DNA of 64,000 nt from Chroicocephalus ridibundus (Eukaryota; Chordata; Aves; Charadriiformes; Laridae), in assembly GCF_963924245.1 (NCBI RefSeq), contig NC_086286.1, forward strand, positions 96,060,639 to 96,124,638. The letters run 5' to 3'. The notes below the pieces were generated by a model. The model ran no database searches, was not told the DNA's origin, and saw only the letters and a program-made list of their open reading frames with translations. How positions within the stretch are numbered: position 1 is the stretch's first letter; each line of letters opens with the position of its first letter. The translations under genes and the position numbers were made by a program. Below are positions 1-13,172 of the stretch, piece after piece.

Positions 1-226
1 CTTGGCAACTAACTTCATACAGCTGTTGTTGATCTCCGTCGTACATTTTACTTTTCAAACTTAGGCAGAAATGAGAAAGAAGTTTGTTACTGACACTTTG
101 CTCCCAGAAGTTCACAGCATTGCTGGACCTTTAGGAAGAAATGTTCAGTACCTATTTTAAACAATGCAGAGCTTGTAAATTGTAATACAGAATGTTGCCG
201 CCTTTTTTTTTTTCCCCTTTGAAAAG
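1..226 (+). other. ASRGL1: ASRGL1 intron (3' part)
   Basis: This is non-coding sequence ahead of the first visible ASRGL1 exon. It ends in a T-rich polypyrimidine tract (about 202-220) followed by the acceptor AG at 225-226. No other feature is seen. The upstream exons of the gene, including the start codon, lie outside the window. Confidence 0.8.
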
Positions 227-337
227 GAAGCGGAGGTTATGCTGATAACCGTTCTGGTGCCACTTCAACCACAGGACATGGGGAGAGCATTATGAAAGTG
301 GTCTTAGCCCGACTGATCCTCTATCACATGGAGCAAG
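227..337 (+). CDS. ASRGL1: ASRGL1 penultimate coding exon (partial gene)
   Basis: This exon belongs to isoaspartyl peptidase/L-asparaginase, an Ntn hydrolase that hydrolyses L-asparagine and isoaspartyl peptides in the cytosol. The 111-nt exon encodes GSGGYADNRSGATSTTGHGE followed by SIMKVVLARLILYHMEQG. The GGYADN and STTGHGE motifs are hallmarks of the beta subunit, where the TTGHG loop lines the substrate site. The acceptor is AG at 225-226. The donor is CAAG|GTATAT at 337/338. Both junctions are phase 1 and split glycine codons (G|GA), so the frame runs exactly into the next exon at 2802. The catalytic N-terminal threonine of the beta subunit is normally about 40 residues earlier and is therefore encoded upstream of the window. 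Identification rests on recalled similarity to the vertebrate protein and is strong. Confidence 0.93.
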
Positions 338-2801
338 GTATATTCCAAACTTCCTGTAAGCTGAAATAATGAGGATAGGAAACGTTGCCTAATGACAGGT
401 TTCAGTTTATGTACTATCATCCTGGAACAGTTGTCAGAAGAGTTGCTCCCAGGGGTATGTGGGTGGGTCACCTCTTTTTGAAAACAAAATGAAGTACTAA
501 AGTATTGATAAAGCTAAAATAGCCTTAAATGGACAAAAATATCTATGCTGCTTGATGTTTAATTATGCTTTAGATCAATGTACATTTAAAGACATTATTG
601 TATGCTTTGTTTAACTGAAGTTCTCTTAATATTTTTTTTCCCAATTTCAAAGTAAAATTTTGTGAACGAAGAAGTAGGAAACAAGTAAAAGCAAGATATA
701 CTTAAGGAAGCAGTAGAGGAGGGCTAGAGATAGATAATCAGAGCTGAAATAAGAAAGCATAGGATATCACCTTTCTAATAAACTGTAAAGGTCTTTATTT
801 TAACAACTGTGATTATAGCAGCAGAAATGCTTTTAAGACATTTTAACTATGATTTAGATTTTCATTTTGTTTTGGAAAATGCACTAAACTGACTGGGTGG
901 GTATGTAGTAAACAGCTGACACAGTATGTCTTATGTGACTGTAATATAATCTGTCTGTGGGATGACCCTTTGGAGCTTTACCTTCATAAGTTAGTTTGTC
1001 ATCTAAACCCTTGATTATATTACAGCCTGTAAACATAGCCAGACAACATCCTTGTATTGCATGCAGTTGAAGAAACATTAATATAGATATCACCATTATT
1101 TTTAGAAAGCCATAGCTTTTGGGCAGTACAGTGTAACTTGCTTTGAGATCAACTGAACTGGAAATAGTTGGAAAACTTTCAATTTACATTTTCATTGGAG
1201 AGGCAATAAGTAGAGAGACAAGTAACAGCTGAGAATATTTTTGTTATGCTTTATAGAGCTGTTTGCATATAATGGATGCATTTCTCTGGGAATCTTTTGG
1301 CTAATGTGATAGTTTCAGAATAAAATACAACCTACAGATTATTTCCCAAAGCTCTAACACATTATGATCTAACCTTGCTCTCTATATTATGTCCCTACAT
1401 GTTCAATTTGGGAATGGCCTTCTAAGCTGTATTTAGTCTAAACTCTGTAAACCAGTTTCTTCTCTGGCTTGAAGTTAACTGCATTGCAAAACCTATGCAT
1501 TGGTAACAGTTATCTGGCTTGTGATAAATCAGTATGAAAGGCAAATGAGGCTCAAATTAAAATTTAAAAAAAAAAAAAAAGAGAAGGGAAAAAAAAAAAG
1601 AAAATGCACCCACACTTGTGCATGTTTAATTCGTTTGCACTTGTTCACCCTGCCTGTGCTTGCTCTACCTTCATTCATCCTGCCCAGAAGTATAGCTCAG
1701 CTGCCAAGAAAATACGTCAGCAACAGACTTTTTTTCACAACCCCCCCCACCTCCCCTCACTATGTTTCCATGAAGGTGCTGAAAAGAAACCCTCAAGTTA
1801 TTGTAACTTTTTGAATCCTTGAACGGTCAATTGAAGTTGCATGTTTAAGAACAACTATAGAGCTCTTTCATAATTCTGTTCAGCTATTCGGTAATTCACA
1901 TAGTAAATATCTTCTTTTGGAGCAATGCTGGAAAATTTACTTTCCTATTTCAGGAGTGAATTGCTTTGCCAGTCTTAACAGCTGTTGGAATCGCTGTCTT
2001 ACGGTGGCAGCTGTTGTCTTGATGAAAAATCAAACAGTGAAATACTGACCCTTTGAAGTCAGTGCCACTGACTTGAATAGTCACAGTGTCACCCATAACC
2101 TCAGAGAAAGGAGCTTTATCCTGTCAGTCAGCAGTGCTGTGAATAATTCTGACTCTGCTGGTTTTGTTTGGTTTTAACTCAAAATTTGCAGGGAAGGCAT
2201 GAAGATCAGTTTTTGTTCTGCAACTTAAGCTGCATAACATTACCGATGGTGTATATCTTAGAACAATTAGGCCAAGCCAACTGCATTCCTGAATATATAT
2301 TCACACTTGTAGGGAACAAGTATTCTGCAGCTATTACAGGCCTGCGTGTATGGTGTACACATTAACTTTTGATTTATTTAGAAAATATTCCTGTTAATAT
2401 GAGTTAACCATAATGAAAAGATAAAAGTTGTTCCTCATCTCGTCTGATACTTTCAGAAGTTTCAGAAAGAGTAATGCTGGTGTCTGCTTTTGATAAATAA
2501 TGACAATGTGAAGTATGTGCTTTGAGCTCCGTTGCAGACAGTGGACTTGGAACATAGATGATTGACATTTTTGATTGTTTTAATGTGTTTTTTTCAAATT
2601 GCAAATGCTTTAGACCTAGCTTGTGACAAACATTTGATTGAAACATTGCAGATTGGCATTTTTCCCTTCAAAATAAAATAAGAATTTGGTTGAAGGAGGA
2701 ATTAGATTTGGCTAGCTTCACGGGAAGGGATGAAACTTGAAGGGAATTTAAAAACTTGTTTCAAGACAGATACCACGAAGTTATCTTGTTCTTCTTTTCA
2801 G
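338..2801 (+). other. ASRGL1: Last ASRGL1 intron
   Basis: The intron is 2.46 kb, with donor GTATAT at 338 and acceptor TTCTTTTCAG ending at 2801. The interior is AT-rich. It contains a purine-rich A/G tract at about 1565-1605 and a short C run near 1741-1748. I see no exon, RNA gene or recognisable transposon inside. The open frames at about 1500-1820 and 2168-2365 have no splice context or recognisable protein content. Confidence 0.85.
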
Positions 2802-3037
2802 GAATGTCACCAGAGATGGCTGCTGACACTGCGTTAGACTACATGAAGACACGAGTTGGGGGCTTGGGGGGCGTCATTGTTGTTAACAGTTCAGGAGAGT
2901 GGGCAGCAAGGTTCTCCACCAAGCAGATGTCCTGGGCTACTGTAAAGGACGACCAGCTGCATTATGGGATTTACACGGGGGAAAGGCATACAAAATCTGT
3001 TGATGAAGCACTTGCATCTGAAAGTGAGGGATTCTGA
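2802..3037 (+). CDS. ASRGL1: ASRGL1 terminal coding exon
   Basis: This exon completes ASRGL1. After the split glycine codon it encodes 77 residues (first MSPEMAADTALDYMKTRVGG, last ALASESEGF) and stops at TGA 3035-3037. The GLGGVIVV strand followed by GEWAARFST and a WATVKDDQLHYGI tail matches the C-terminal sandwich strands of the asparaginase-2 family. Relative to my recollection of the mammalian protein, the C terminus after HYGI is about ten residues longer and acidic. Together the two exons give about 115 residues, most of the beta subunit. No frameshift or internal stop is present, so the gene looks functional. Confidence 0.93.
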
Positions 3038-3600
3038 GAATGAAGAAACATGGACTGAGGAAGAGTAAGATCTCCAGTTTTTGCTGGAGGACAATGACAG
3101 TTGACTTCATCTTTCTGAAAGATCTGTACTCTTTCGATTGGTTCACAGGCATTGCCACATTTACAGTCAAAATTAAATCTGGACATAGTCCTTCAGTGGT
3201 CATGGATATATGTCTAGTGTGTATTAATACCTTTGGGAAGTCAGGAGATCCTCCTTTTTTAGATAAGAAAGAGAATGGTCAGTAGGTTTCTGGTTAGCAT
3301 GCCTTAATCCTGTGTTAAAGGGAGCCCGAGTTTCAGTATTAGAGAAACTCCTTTCCGTGCCCGTTCTCAAAGACTGCTGCCAGGATGATTTCAGAGATGA
3401 ATACCTATCAATTAAAAACTGAATTTCAAAAATTGCATGGCTCTCCAGAGTCTTTTGAGCAGTCATCTAATGATAACAAAGTGCTAACTGTCACTGAAAT
3501 ACCACCGAACAGCAGCGAATAGTTAAGACTACGTCATTGTCACAGGCTTGAGGTAACTGTCAGGGGAAATAATAATAAAGTAGAAAATAACTTTTCTCCA
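3038..3600 (+). other. ASRGL1: Probable ASRGL1 3' UTR
   Basis: Non-coding sequence follows the ASRGL1 stop codon. The first canonical AATAAA is at 3574-3579, about 540 nt after the stop, so cleavage is expected near 3590-3610. Further AATAAA hexamers at 3763-3768 and in the A/T-rich stretch 3783-3800 could serve as distal sites. The UTR extent is inferred only from signal position. Confidence 0.55.
3574..3579 (+). terminator. Candidate ASRGL1 poly(A) signal
   Basis: This is the first AATAAA hexamer downstream of the ASRGL1 stop codon. A T-rich segment (cttttctcca) follows within 30 nt, as expected for a cleavage site. Alternative hexamers lie about 190 nt further on. Confidence 0.5.
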
Positions 3601-6600
3601 GAGATGGGAAATGTGATGCTGTCTGAGGAGTCCTGTTTTATTCCATTCATTGGCATCAACCTACAATTGAAAAACAGAGGAAAAAAAAGTAGGTTACAAT
3701 ATTTTGAAGTATATGTGGATAGTTAACAGGACAGATACTATTGACTTAATATCTGGGGTAGTAATAAAGAAGGTCATGATTTTAATAAATAAAAATAAAA
3801 CAGCAATCTTTACTACTCAAATACAAAGGTGATAGGCACCTTTTAAGCCTAAACACGAGACAGAGAGATGATGATTAACTGGAAAAATAATTATCTAAAA
3901 TCAAGTGATAAGCTGTACTAAAACAAATAAAATTGCCTCTTAACAAGCTGCTTGTGTGAAGTCTGAAACGATCTCTGGAGAGGTTTTCTTTTTTAAAAAG
4001 AATTGATGTTCTGCATTGCCTCTAATGCAGTTTCTTCATTAAGACTTTATATTTTCAAAAGAAAGAGAAAAATTTTTTTTTTCCTGTTTTCTGACTTAAC
4101 TACATAATTTTTTGTGGTAAAACTGTGTAATAATTTTGTGGATTTTAGCTGGTGACTAGGTTTCCTCCGAACGCAGATTTGTATGTTACAATTACACGCC
4201 ATCGTACTGTGGAAAGTTCCCTTTGCAAGATAGTCCAAGTAAACATAGCAGAAATCTTAAATCGTAGTTTGCAACTGCTCGTACCTGTGTCCCAACTTCA
4301 ACCAGCTGTGTTATTGAGTTGGCTCATACACAATGGTCAGGTTGCCAAGGCTGGCTGACCTGCTCCGTGCTTTGATCCGTGGTTTCTTCACTGTTGCAGG
4401 TGATGATGTGGACAGCGGTGGTTCAAGAGTAGATGGCTAATGCAAAACATAACTTGTGTACTTTGTTCCACAGGAGATCATGTAGAAGATGGCTACTATC
4501 TGATCATCAGAAGTTCATGAAACAATTAACAGTATTAAAGATGTGCTCATCTGTAGAGAGAAGTGGTCTTCTCCTGAGTAAAAATTAATTTATTTCATCT
4601 TCTGTGCATGAAATACCAATTATAGGGCCAGGCTGTTCTCTGGGAGAAAACACAGTATTGTCTTAGCTTAATTTCCAGAATAGCAAGGCCATCCGGATTT
4701 TTGTGGTCAAGGATCGGCTTTGTTTACTTCGCCTGTCCCTAGTGCAAGATCAAATTCCGGACAGGCAATAGAAAATACAATCTCCACGAGTTCTGCCAAA
4801 TTTCACTTTGCAGCATTGTTCTCATGAAATTGCTTAATGAAAAAGAATCCAGCTTGAAGGATGTTTTTTAGAGCCAAATGGTGATACATAGGCATGGATG
4901 TAGGTTGTACGCAAGAGAAGAACAACACAAATATCTTGTTTTGTTCCTGCTTTATCAGATTAAAGACTGTAGAGGGCACATTCCTAGTAACCATTCCTTT
5001 GCTTGAAGCAGCTGGAGGCAGGAACATTTAACCCACCACTGCTGCAACACCTGGTGTGTCACCTTTGTCAAGCTCTGTTATGTGTTCTGAGAGGATGGAA
5101 GGCTACTCTGGTCACGCTCCAAGTTGACCAACACCCAAGAGATGGTTAGCGCAGCGGCAAACGTAAGCTAACGCACCCACCGGCTGGTTCACTGGGGCTT
5201 GGGGCTGGGCTCACCTGGACAGCTGGCTTTTGGTTAGCTTTGAACACGTTCATGTCTGCTCAGAAGGTACCGTCAACCGCAGCAGCAGTGCAGATACCAT
5301 CTAGGGGCTGTCAAAAGGAATAGTAAATGGTCACTGTGGTTAATTCACCTCAGCTGTTCTTGGGAATATAATGTAATAAATCGCTGGCACTTAACAAAGA
5401 GCGTTATCCTATATAGGTTCTTCTATCGCTCACCACCAGGCTAACTGGGCACCTTCCAACAGTGCATTAGGCAGCGTGGCTACCATCTGGTCTGTATGAT
5501 TTGTTCTGTCTCACCCGCTTCTTGGTAGCGTGCTCGATATTCCTTTCTTGTGGAAAAAGTAGCTGGTTTTCAAAAACATGCCTGTGCTGTTGCACTTTTC
5601 CCATTCAGGCAGGGCTGGGAATGGGGACCTGTGCCTCGCGTGTGGATCGATGGTGTTTGATAATCCTTAGGCTGGAGTTTGCTCTGCGGTTCCAACGATG
5701 GCGGCTCAGGCAAAGCAGTCAGGGCTACGTGCCCTTCTTCCAGCTGGCTGGCCCAGTCAGCGCTCCTCGGAAACGTAGGTGGCTCCCTCACCTAATCCGG
5801 ACAGCAGGAAGGGCTCTTCTGGGATGCCGTTCCCCTTTCCCATAGGAAGGGGGCGGGGGGTAGACCTAACTTCCAATGAAGCTGGAGTGCTGAGGGTGGA
5901 ACAGTTGTTTTCTTCTCTCTCTCTTCACCCTTTCAGCTGGAACAGGATGAGACTTGCTTGCTGACGAAGCAAGAAGTAGCCCCGTGCAACACCAGCAACC
6001 TCATTTTTTAATATTCTTACATGTCCCCTGACCTTTGTGAATATTGTGAAACTACCCCTTTGTAAGGGCTTTAACATTTTACAGCTTTTACAAACGTAGT
6101 TGAAAGAGGCTGAACTTCAGGGGGATCCCAACAGCAGCATGGGCCGTTGCGAGCCACGGCCGTGCCCTGCTGCTGGAAATGAGCCTCTAATCCAAATGGC
6201 TGTGACCTGGATATCAAAGAAGGAAAATTAGAGGTCCGTTGCCAAGAAACTGAGTGTCCTTGGCGTGTAGCAAAGCAGCAACAGAGTTTTAATTATCTAA
6301 TTAAAGTGTGGCATCCCGTTATTTTAGATCATTTAGAAAGCCAGTTGTGGCTGTTGTCCTGTTTCTGTCCTGCAGCGTAGGAAGGGTGGGTGACCCGAGC
6401 AGGTAGCCGTGCCGGCCGTACGTACGTGTGGAAGCCAAGACGCTAACAAAAGCAGCAGGGCGGTGATCATCCACTTCGCTCGGATATTGTCGGTTCCGCG
6501 CGGGTTTTCCTTCTTAATCCTTGCAAGTTACAAGTGATTAAAAACTGTTCCGTAGCACATCACTTGTTTGGAAATTGGGATTTTTTTTTTCCTTTTTTTT

Positions 6601-8038
6601 TTTTTCCGTGTTCTTTGTCCTACATTTTAGCTCTGTCTCTCTGGGGTGGTTTTCACCGACTTTGAAATCTGTCTTGGCAAAGTTTAATGGCACTCGCTGT
6701 TTGGCTTGTTTCTCTTCTGGTCTGCTTTTCCTTCGGCATGGCCCCGTAAATATTTGCTGTGGGACAGATTGCCATCTTGGTTACATCAGTATAAATGAAA
6801 AGCGCAGCCACCGCAGCCCGTGATTACGCTGTTGGAAGTGAAATCGGAGGCGGGCTCGCCTGTCCGAAGCCGGTAGCTCTGGAAGGAGTGAAACAGCCTT
6901 TGCTAAGGAGGGAGAGAAGAGGGAGCGGAGGGAGAGCCTCCTGCGGGGAGTCTGGTCTCCGGCAGTGGCAGGGTGAAGGTGATGCCCAGGGAAATGGTTA
7001 CATACGCACACTGGGAAATAAAGAAGCGTCAAATGATTCACATAAAGGTATCTTAAGATCTCACAGACAGGGGGAGCAAAGAGTCATTTCGGTTTAGACG
7101 TGTAAACCACAGAGGAGAGGAATCTCATTTTCCTTTCCTTACGCTCAGTTTATGGGGGGCACGCAGATACCCCGTGACCTTGGTGTAACTGAGCTTTGCC
7201 AGACCTGGTCACCTGTGCTTTAACTTCAATTATTTTTAACGCTCTCTCCTTTTGGCCTTTAAAATTCTCCTTGGTTGGAGTCAGACTCGTTTTCTGGCAG
7301 TTCCTCCCCGAGTCCTTTTCCGCCGAGGGCAGGAGGGGTTACGGTGCCGTCTGCGTGGGCTTTAGCCCTCCAGCCCTGCACTTTTGACCCTTTACTGCTC
7401 GGGCGTTACTACAACTTAAGCTATGTAAATGCATGGTAGCGCGCGGCTTATTAAATACTCGGTTGCTTCCAGACTTAACGGCTCTGCCCGGCCGCGGCAT
7501 AGCGGGCTGCCTGCTTAGCAACCCAGGCTGCCGCCAGTGCGTCACCCCCTGCGCCTCTGCCTCCACGAGCAATACAGGGAACGCTTCCAGCTTTTTCCGA
7601 TGGTTCTGTCTAGGTTGGGGTGCGTAGCCACCGCCTTGCCAGCCACAGCCTGTGCTAACAGCTGTGTTACGACAGCGCCAGGAGGGCTGACAAACCCAGG
7701 AGACAAAACCCAGGGCCGTTAGAGGTGCTGGGCTCGTTCCTGCGGGTACTAATGACTGTAAAAAAAAAAAGATATACATACCAATAAATGTATTGTTTTA
7801 ACACTTGCTTTTTCTTAGCGATTCCCAAATGTCCACTCATGAGCAGTTTCTAGAATAATTCACAAACTGCTTCCCTTTGGGGCTGGAAAAGCACACAATT
7901 TGCTGGGACGTAGCAACTCTCATCCTCTATACGTGGAACTTATTTACTGCATGGAAGGGAAATACAGCCAGTATTTCTCTCCTTTCCTGTATTATAGAAG
8001 AGAATTTGTCATGTTGTTGGTTGGTTGATTTATTTTAG

Positions 8039-8067
8039 TTTTTGTTTTGTTTTGTTTTGTTTTTTCA
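8039..8067. repeat. (TTTTG)n simple repeat
   Basis: A short pentanucleotide-like array of about four TTTTG units ends in a T run. It has no associated gene. Confidence 0.7.
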
Positions 8068-9172
8068 AAGCTGAAAAGGGTTATTGTGGCTTTACTCAGG
8101 CATTTTTACCTACGTTTTGTCTCACCTCAGGTAACCCTTCTGAGATCCTTGGGAAATGAGTGCGGCTCAGCTGAGCCTCTTATAAGATAATCACTCAGAA
8201 ATGAGGATATTAGGGAAAATGAGTGGAACATGAAACCCGGCACATTTTCAAGTATTTTAAGCACGAAGGAATCACAATTATTATCTAGTCTTACTTCCTC
8301 AATAAACAGCCCATAGGTCCTTCTCTCTGTTATTTCTGCATTAAGCAAATAATTTCTGTTCAAGTATGGTCTGTTCCTCCCACGGACGGAATCAAAGTGA
8401 GGATGCTGTCTGAGAGAAAACACCTGAACCATTTATTAAATACTTCTGTTTTAACACATTTAAGAAAAAAAAAAAAAAAAAGAAGATATTATCATGGCAG
8501 ATAGATACCCTGGTGACTGCTGTGCTTGAGGTCTCCATGGGGTGAGGGCGTCTGCTAGAAAATAGACCTGAAATTTCAGATCCAAAGGTAGAGGGCACGT
8601 ATCTTCCTGGAGACAAACCTCCAGAAGTCCTGCATGTAATGGTAATATTTAGATAACAGTTCAGGTCTTCAGAGAAGCACACCGAAGCTGTGAACTGCTC
8701 TGCACAGCTCTCTTCAGTGGATTTTATTATATTTGAACTGTTTTATCTCCGGCGAGCATGCAGGGAGATTAAACAACTACTCTGGAGCCACCAAACGCAT
8801 CTGAGGCAGGGCCAAGATTAGAATATTGATTTCTGGCCTCCGCAGTCCCAGGCTCAGTTCACTACATTATGTTGTTTTTACAGATAACGTTTAGACAAAT
8901 AGATCTTGACATATCAAAAGCTCAGTAGCCTCTCAGTAAATTGAGCAGGGCTTTAGCTGTTCAATTCCTGTGATTTGTGCGTGCCTCCTGCTTGGTCCCG
9001 GTAATCTCAGTAGCTATTGTATATTTACAGTGAAACCCACTTGTATCCTGAAGCACACTAGACTTTTTTTTTTTCTTAGAGTAGCAATAAGCCTAATTGT
9101 GATACATTTTCTTCTAGTCAGATTGAGATCTGCAAATATGTTGCTTCAACGAAATTCTGCTTCAATCCTCTT

Positions 9173-9204
9173 TAAAAAAAAAAAACAAAACCAAAACCAA
9201 AACA
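9173..9204. repeat. (CAAAAC)-type simple repeat
   Basis: An A run is followed by about four AAAAC/AAAACC units. It is similar in composition to the complement of the TTTTG array about 1.1 kb upstream. No transposon body is visible next to it. Confidence 0.65.
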
Positions 9205-12200
9205 CATTGGTGGAGCTTCTCTGTCCTAACCAACGGTAGCTTGTCACTTTTTCTAGTTTCTTGTTTGAGTGTGAAATTGGAAAAATGGGAAAAGCCCCAC
9301 AGACCTGAAGTTCAAATCCAAGTGCTTTTAATGAAATCACTACGTATCACCTGAGGATACTCGGTTTCTGTTATCCAAATGCCAAAGAAAAGGCAAGTAC
9401 GTACTCGAAAGCTGAAGCAAACTGAACACAGAGAATAATTCAGGTTTATTTGTATTAGAAAACTCATCTCCCAGTATCTACAGTGGTGTGAGAATATTGT
9501 CGTTGCTACAACCCAGGAAACTTCCAAACTACCTGAGCTTGCTGAGGTGTAGACCAGAACCTTTTTTCCATGTTTCTGAACTCCAGGTATCTCCTGTGCA
9601 GCTAACGAAGGACCCTGCTTAGCCTCACAGAGCCTACTTGAAGTTTGGCAGCCCCACAAAAGCTGTACCGGCGTTTCAAACACGTCAAGTTATCTAACAG
9701 CCTTCTCCACCCTTCTTTGTTACTCGACGCGGTAGCACGATGTCATTTGTCAGAGCGCCAAAACTGGAGACATGCTGAATATGTGAATACCAAGGAAGTG
9801 GTTTCCTTGGCAATAACAGGCATGTGAAAGTCAAAACTTCCTTTCCTCCTCATGTGACCTTTTTCAAAGCAATTCAGCCCCGGGGACAATAGGAGCGAAT
9901 TCCAAGCACCCGCAGCGTTCCTGGGCCGCCGGGCAAGGATCTGCCAAGCGGCCAACTTATCTTACCTTTTTATTAAGGTGAAGTTATATTTCTCTTTAGA
10001 TGTTCTCCACTAGAGATTTGATGTGTTTACGTGTGCAGCATAGAAACAAATATAGAGAAGACAAGTAATTTTCTTGCTATTGTGGACCAAAACTTTTTTT
10101 AACGCATAAAAACCGAAGTCCTTTCTGTCGAGAGGAAATAAGGGCGTGAAAACTCTTACCATCTTGTTTTAATAGCAGGATCTCCCTCATGACATTTTGC
10201 CCATTTCATATGAGATGAAAATCACCGCTCCTTATGAAAACTCCTAAGGAAAAAAAAAAAAAAGAGAGGGAGATGATTGATGGAGGCAAATAAGAGGAAG
10301 ATGACATCCAACTCATCCATCCTGCACACAAGTGCGGTATCAGTCCTCTGTTGCTATTCTTACCCTCAGTATTTGGTACAGCCTTTCCTCATCCCTAAGG
10401 AGGCGGCGGTGATAGCCAGAAGTACTTACACAAAGCCGCCTGTCCAAGAATCCCGAAGCATTTTCTAAAAGCAGCTACTAAATTTAAACCTGAGCTTCCT
10501 ATCAAGTTAGGGAACTATTCTCCCCGTTTTTCCATCTGGGGAGGCGATACAGCAGGTAATTGTCAAAAGGGCAGAGAAAATTCCCGTTGGAGCTGGAAAT
10601 GGTCCTTTCGGCATCCTTTCTGAATTGCAGCGCGTGAGAGACAGGCTCAGATTTCAGAAACTCAAGGAAAGATCTGGAGTTAGAGTTCTCCCCGGCTTCA
10701 CTGTTTCTGGGCCACCCGGACACAGGCCCTTGCTAGCTGCCCTCCTGCCCACCGATGGGGCCTGCATTCAAGTCCCTGGTAATTAACAGAGAAGGGATTC
10801 TCCAGTTCTCAGGGACCCCTGATTATCATCTTGCTTTTTGTCACACGTGCTGTGGTTTGCTTGGGGTTTTCCCCCCTTGATTTCAGCATTTTAAACCCTA
10901 GAGGACCAGAAGTTTTCAGAAATGAACTATGCAATGATGTGGATAGCCGAGTTTGGAGCTGGTCCCACCAGGCAGAAGCAATTTGACAGGAGACGGTTCT
11001 TCTGCAGCTTTCTGTGAATCTGAGGAAGGGATGTTGCATGGATTCGGAGTCTTAATGTCTGGAGGAAAATAGGCAGGCCATCTGCTCCCACAGGCGCTGG
11101 CGCATCGGTGCTTTGTGCCAGTTACACCAAGGCAAAACTTATTGTCTAGCCAAGCATTCATCTCCAACAGAGTGTGCAAGTACCCGTGGGGAGCTGTGTG
11201 AAACCCCGGTCCACTCTCGGCAAAATGTCACACCGAGCGTGTTCACGTTTCTTGCCAGGAGCTATGCAAAGACTGTGCAGTATTCCTGTGGTTTCTGAAG
11301 GTGGATTATCACGAGGATGCTCGAGGAAGGACACGGATGGCCTGTTCTCGGTGGGGGCGATGCTTGGGACACGGCAGCGGCCTCTGCCACTGATTCAGTG
11401 CCCAAGGGGGTGACATTCAAACCAATTTCTCATTAAACCCTCAAAGCCAAAAGGCAGGTGTGACCAAAAATGGGGGAAGCAAAGCAGAACAGACACAGCT
11501 CTGGTGAACAATTGCAATGAGTCTTTCCGGATACGGGGAAGAACCAGGATCGTGCTTCCCGTGGGGGAGCGAGCGAGCAGCATTTGGGTCACAGTTGCAG
11601 CAGCACCACCACAGTGGGGTGCAACGTGGAGGTGGGCTCTCTGCCCTCAGGAGGCTTAGCAAGGGATGCCATAAGCCCAAAGTACCATGTCACACAGGCT
11701 GCGGGAAGTAGGTACAGACTTGGAACAGCAGTGGAGCTGAAACCAAAGACAACCGAGTGCTCCTAGGCAGTGCCTTGGCCTAAGAAAGAAGGACTCCGAA
11801 GAAGGCCCCTGCCTTTTTTTTCTGGTGTGGCAGAAAAGGATCCAGAAAAAGGTGTAGGAGCAGCACAGAAAATGTTCTCCAGCAGAGGCAAGATGGCAAC
11901 GGGCTGCCCACAAGTCCCCCTCCAACAGTAACTGTACAGGCTGGGTGAAAGTCGAGCTAGGCAGTACCCTGGCACCACAGTAATTCCCAGTAAACTACTG
12001 CAGTACCAAACAGCGCTGATTTCCTTATATGCCAGTGCCTGAATGAGTCATTCAGGATTTACTCAGCTATCTCCATGTTGCTGCTCTGTGCGCAGGACGT
12101 TCCAATCCCCCTGTCAGGCATGAGGCCGGTGGGAGGCCAGGGGGCAAGGGCTGCTGCTGGAGACTGGAAAGGCGCTGGGAGATGCTGGGATGGAGGTGGG

Positions 12201-12385
12201 CAAGGTGAGGTTGTGTTGGGGACAGGGTTCCTGGGAGCCATGGGAGAACATGGGGCTCGGAGAGGGTGCTCCCTTCCCAACAGGGTCAGAGCAGAGCAGA
12301 GGCCCCTGCAGCCTGCCCCACACTGGAGGACATCTCTGTGGCCGGGCTGGGAGTTAGGGAGATACAGATCTGCCAGGGGAAAAAG

Positions 12386-12390
12386 CAGCT
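12386..12390. repeat. Target-site duplication (left copy)
   Basis: CAGCT lies immediately outside the proposed LTR and is matched by CAGCT at 13173-13177. Five base pairs is a normal retroviral integration footprint. Confidence 0.55.
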
Positions 12391-13172
12391 TGTCGCAGGT
12401 GGAACGATGCACTTCACTCATAAAAGAGGAGCAACAATATATTTATTGATATAAAACAGGGATTTAACAAAGTTTGATAGTAAATGCGACAGTGTTTTAA
12501 CAAGATTTGATGGAAAGGCACTCTTGGTTACTTACTGCATAGAGGCCAGGGTCAGACAGAGCTGTCGGGGAGACCCTCCCCTTGAGTCGAGGTTCAGGAA
12601 GGACCCCCTTGCTTTCTAAACTCCTTCTCAGAGAGGAGTCTCGGTGGGGCTGGATCCAGTCCTAGTCCCAGACTTGGTCAATGGTTCATGCCTAAAGGAT
12701 TATATATGCGCAATCCATCCTTAAATCACTTAGCTGAGATTTCAAAGTTTAGCATGCTATTAGTTAGTCACTTACCGAGGATCTGTTGCAGCAAGAAATC
12801 TCTTAACCTCGAGGAGTAACCTTGAGAGGTGTCTCTGCTCAAGGGGAGATCCTGGTGCGCAGCCCACTGCTGTGCAGGAGAGCTCTGAAGGCTCTTGGGC
12901 TGTTCGCTGTTTATGGGGGGAAGATGATTGACTTACAGTCATATTCGCACATTGGCCACAGTACCAGTATTGTGGTTAGGCGGGTGCATTGCTCAAATTA
13001 GCCCTGGGCTATTGTGTTGTTCGCTGTCTCCCCAAAACCACCTTTGAGCCCCGGATGCCCTAGATGCTGCAACTAGATGCATTGTGACCACCACGGGTGG
13101 TTATCGCTTGGGCAGGGTTATGGGAGATAAAGGTCAGGGTGGTGTCTGGGGAGCAATCAGCACACCGTCACA
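12391..13172 (-). mobile_element. Probable solo LTR of an endogenous retrovirus (minus orientation)
   Basis: The element is 782 bp and begins TGTCGCAGGT and ends CCGTCACA on the + strand, giving TG...CA ends. It is flanked by the direct repeat CAGCT at 12386-12390 and 13173-13177, consistent with a 5-bp target-site duplication. Read on the minus strand it shows LTR-like order: a TATATAA box (12700-12706) followed about 250 nt later by AATAAA (12442-12447), then the short terminal part. No gag, pol or env sequence and no second LTR are present on either side, so it fits a solo LTR left by recombination. The right boundary was chosen because it gives both CA and the matching flank, so chance agreement is possible. 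Retroviral family is not assigned; a 5-bp duplication does not settle it. Confidence 0.6.

Larger units (their letters stand above)
3601..12385. other. Intergenic region, no gene recognised
   Basis: I find no coding exon or RNA gene here. From about 5.5 to 7.7 kb the base composition is noticeably richer in G+C with scattered CpG, but without a CpG island or convincing promoter. Several open frames of 60-146 codons (for example 5501-5845 and 7339-7779 on the minus strand) lack recognisable domains and look like chance. Simple sequence includes T-rich 6581-6606, an A run at 8464-8481, a TTTTG repeat at 8039-8067 and its complement-like A/C tract at 9173-9204. An isolated AATAAA occurs near 7783. 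Confidence 0.6.

Noticed and set aside
7339..7779. 146-codon minus-strand frame
   Set aside because: Moderately GC-rich sequence, low-complexity translation, no homology recognised and no promoter or splice signals.
12059..12449. Overlapping 120- and 124-codon frames on opposite strands
   Set aside because: They overlap each other and run into the LTR end. There is no recognisable domain or splice context.
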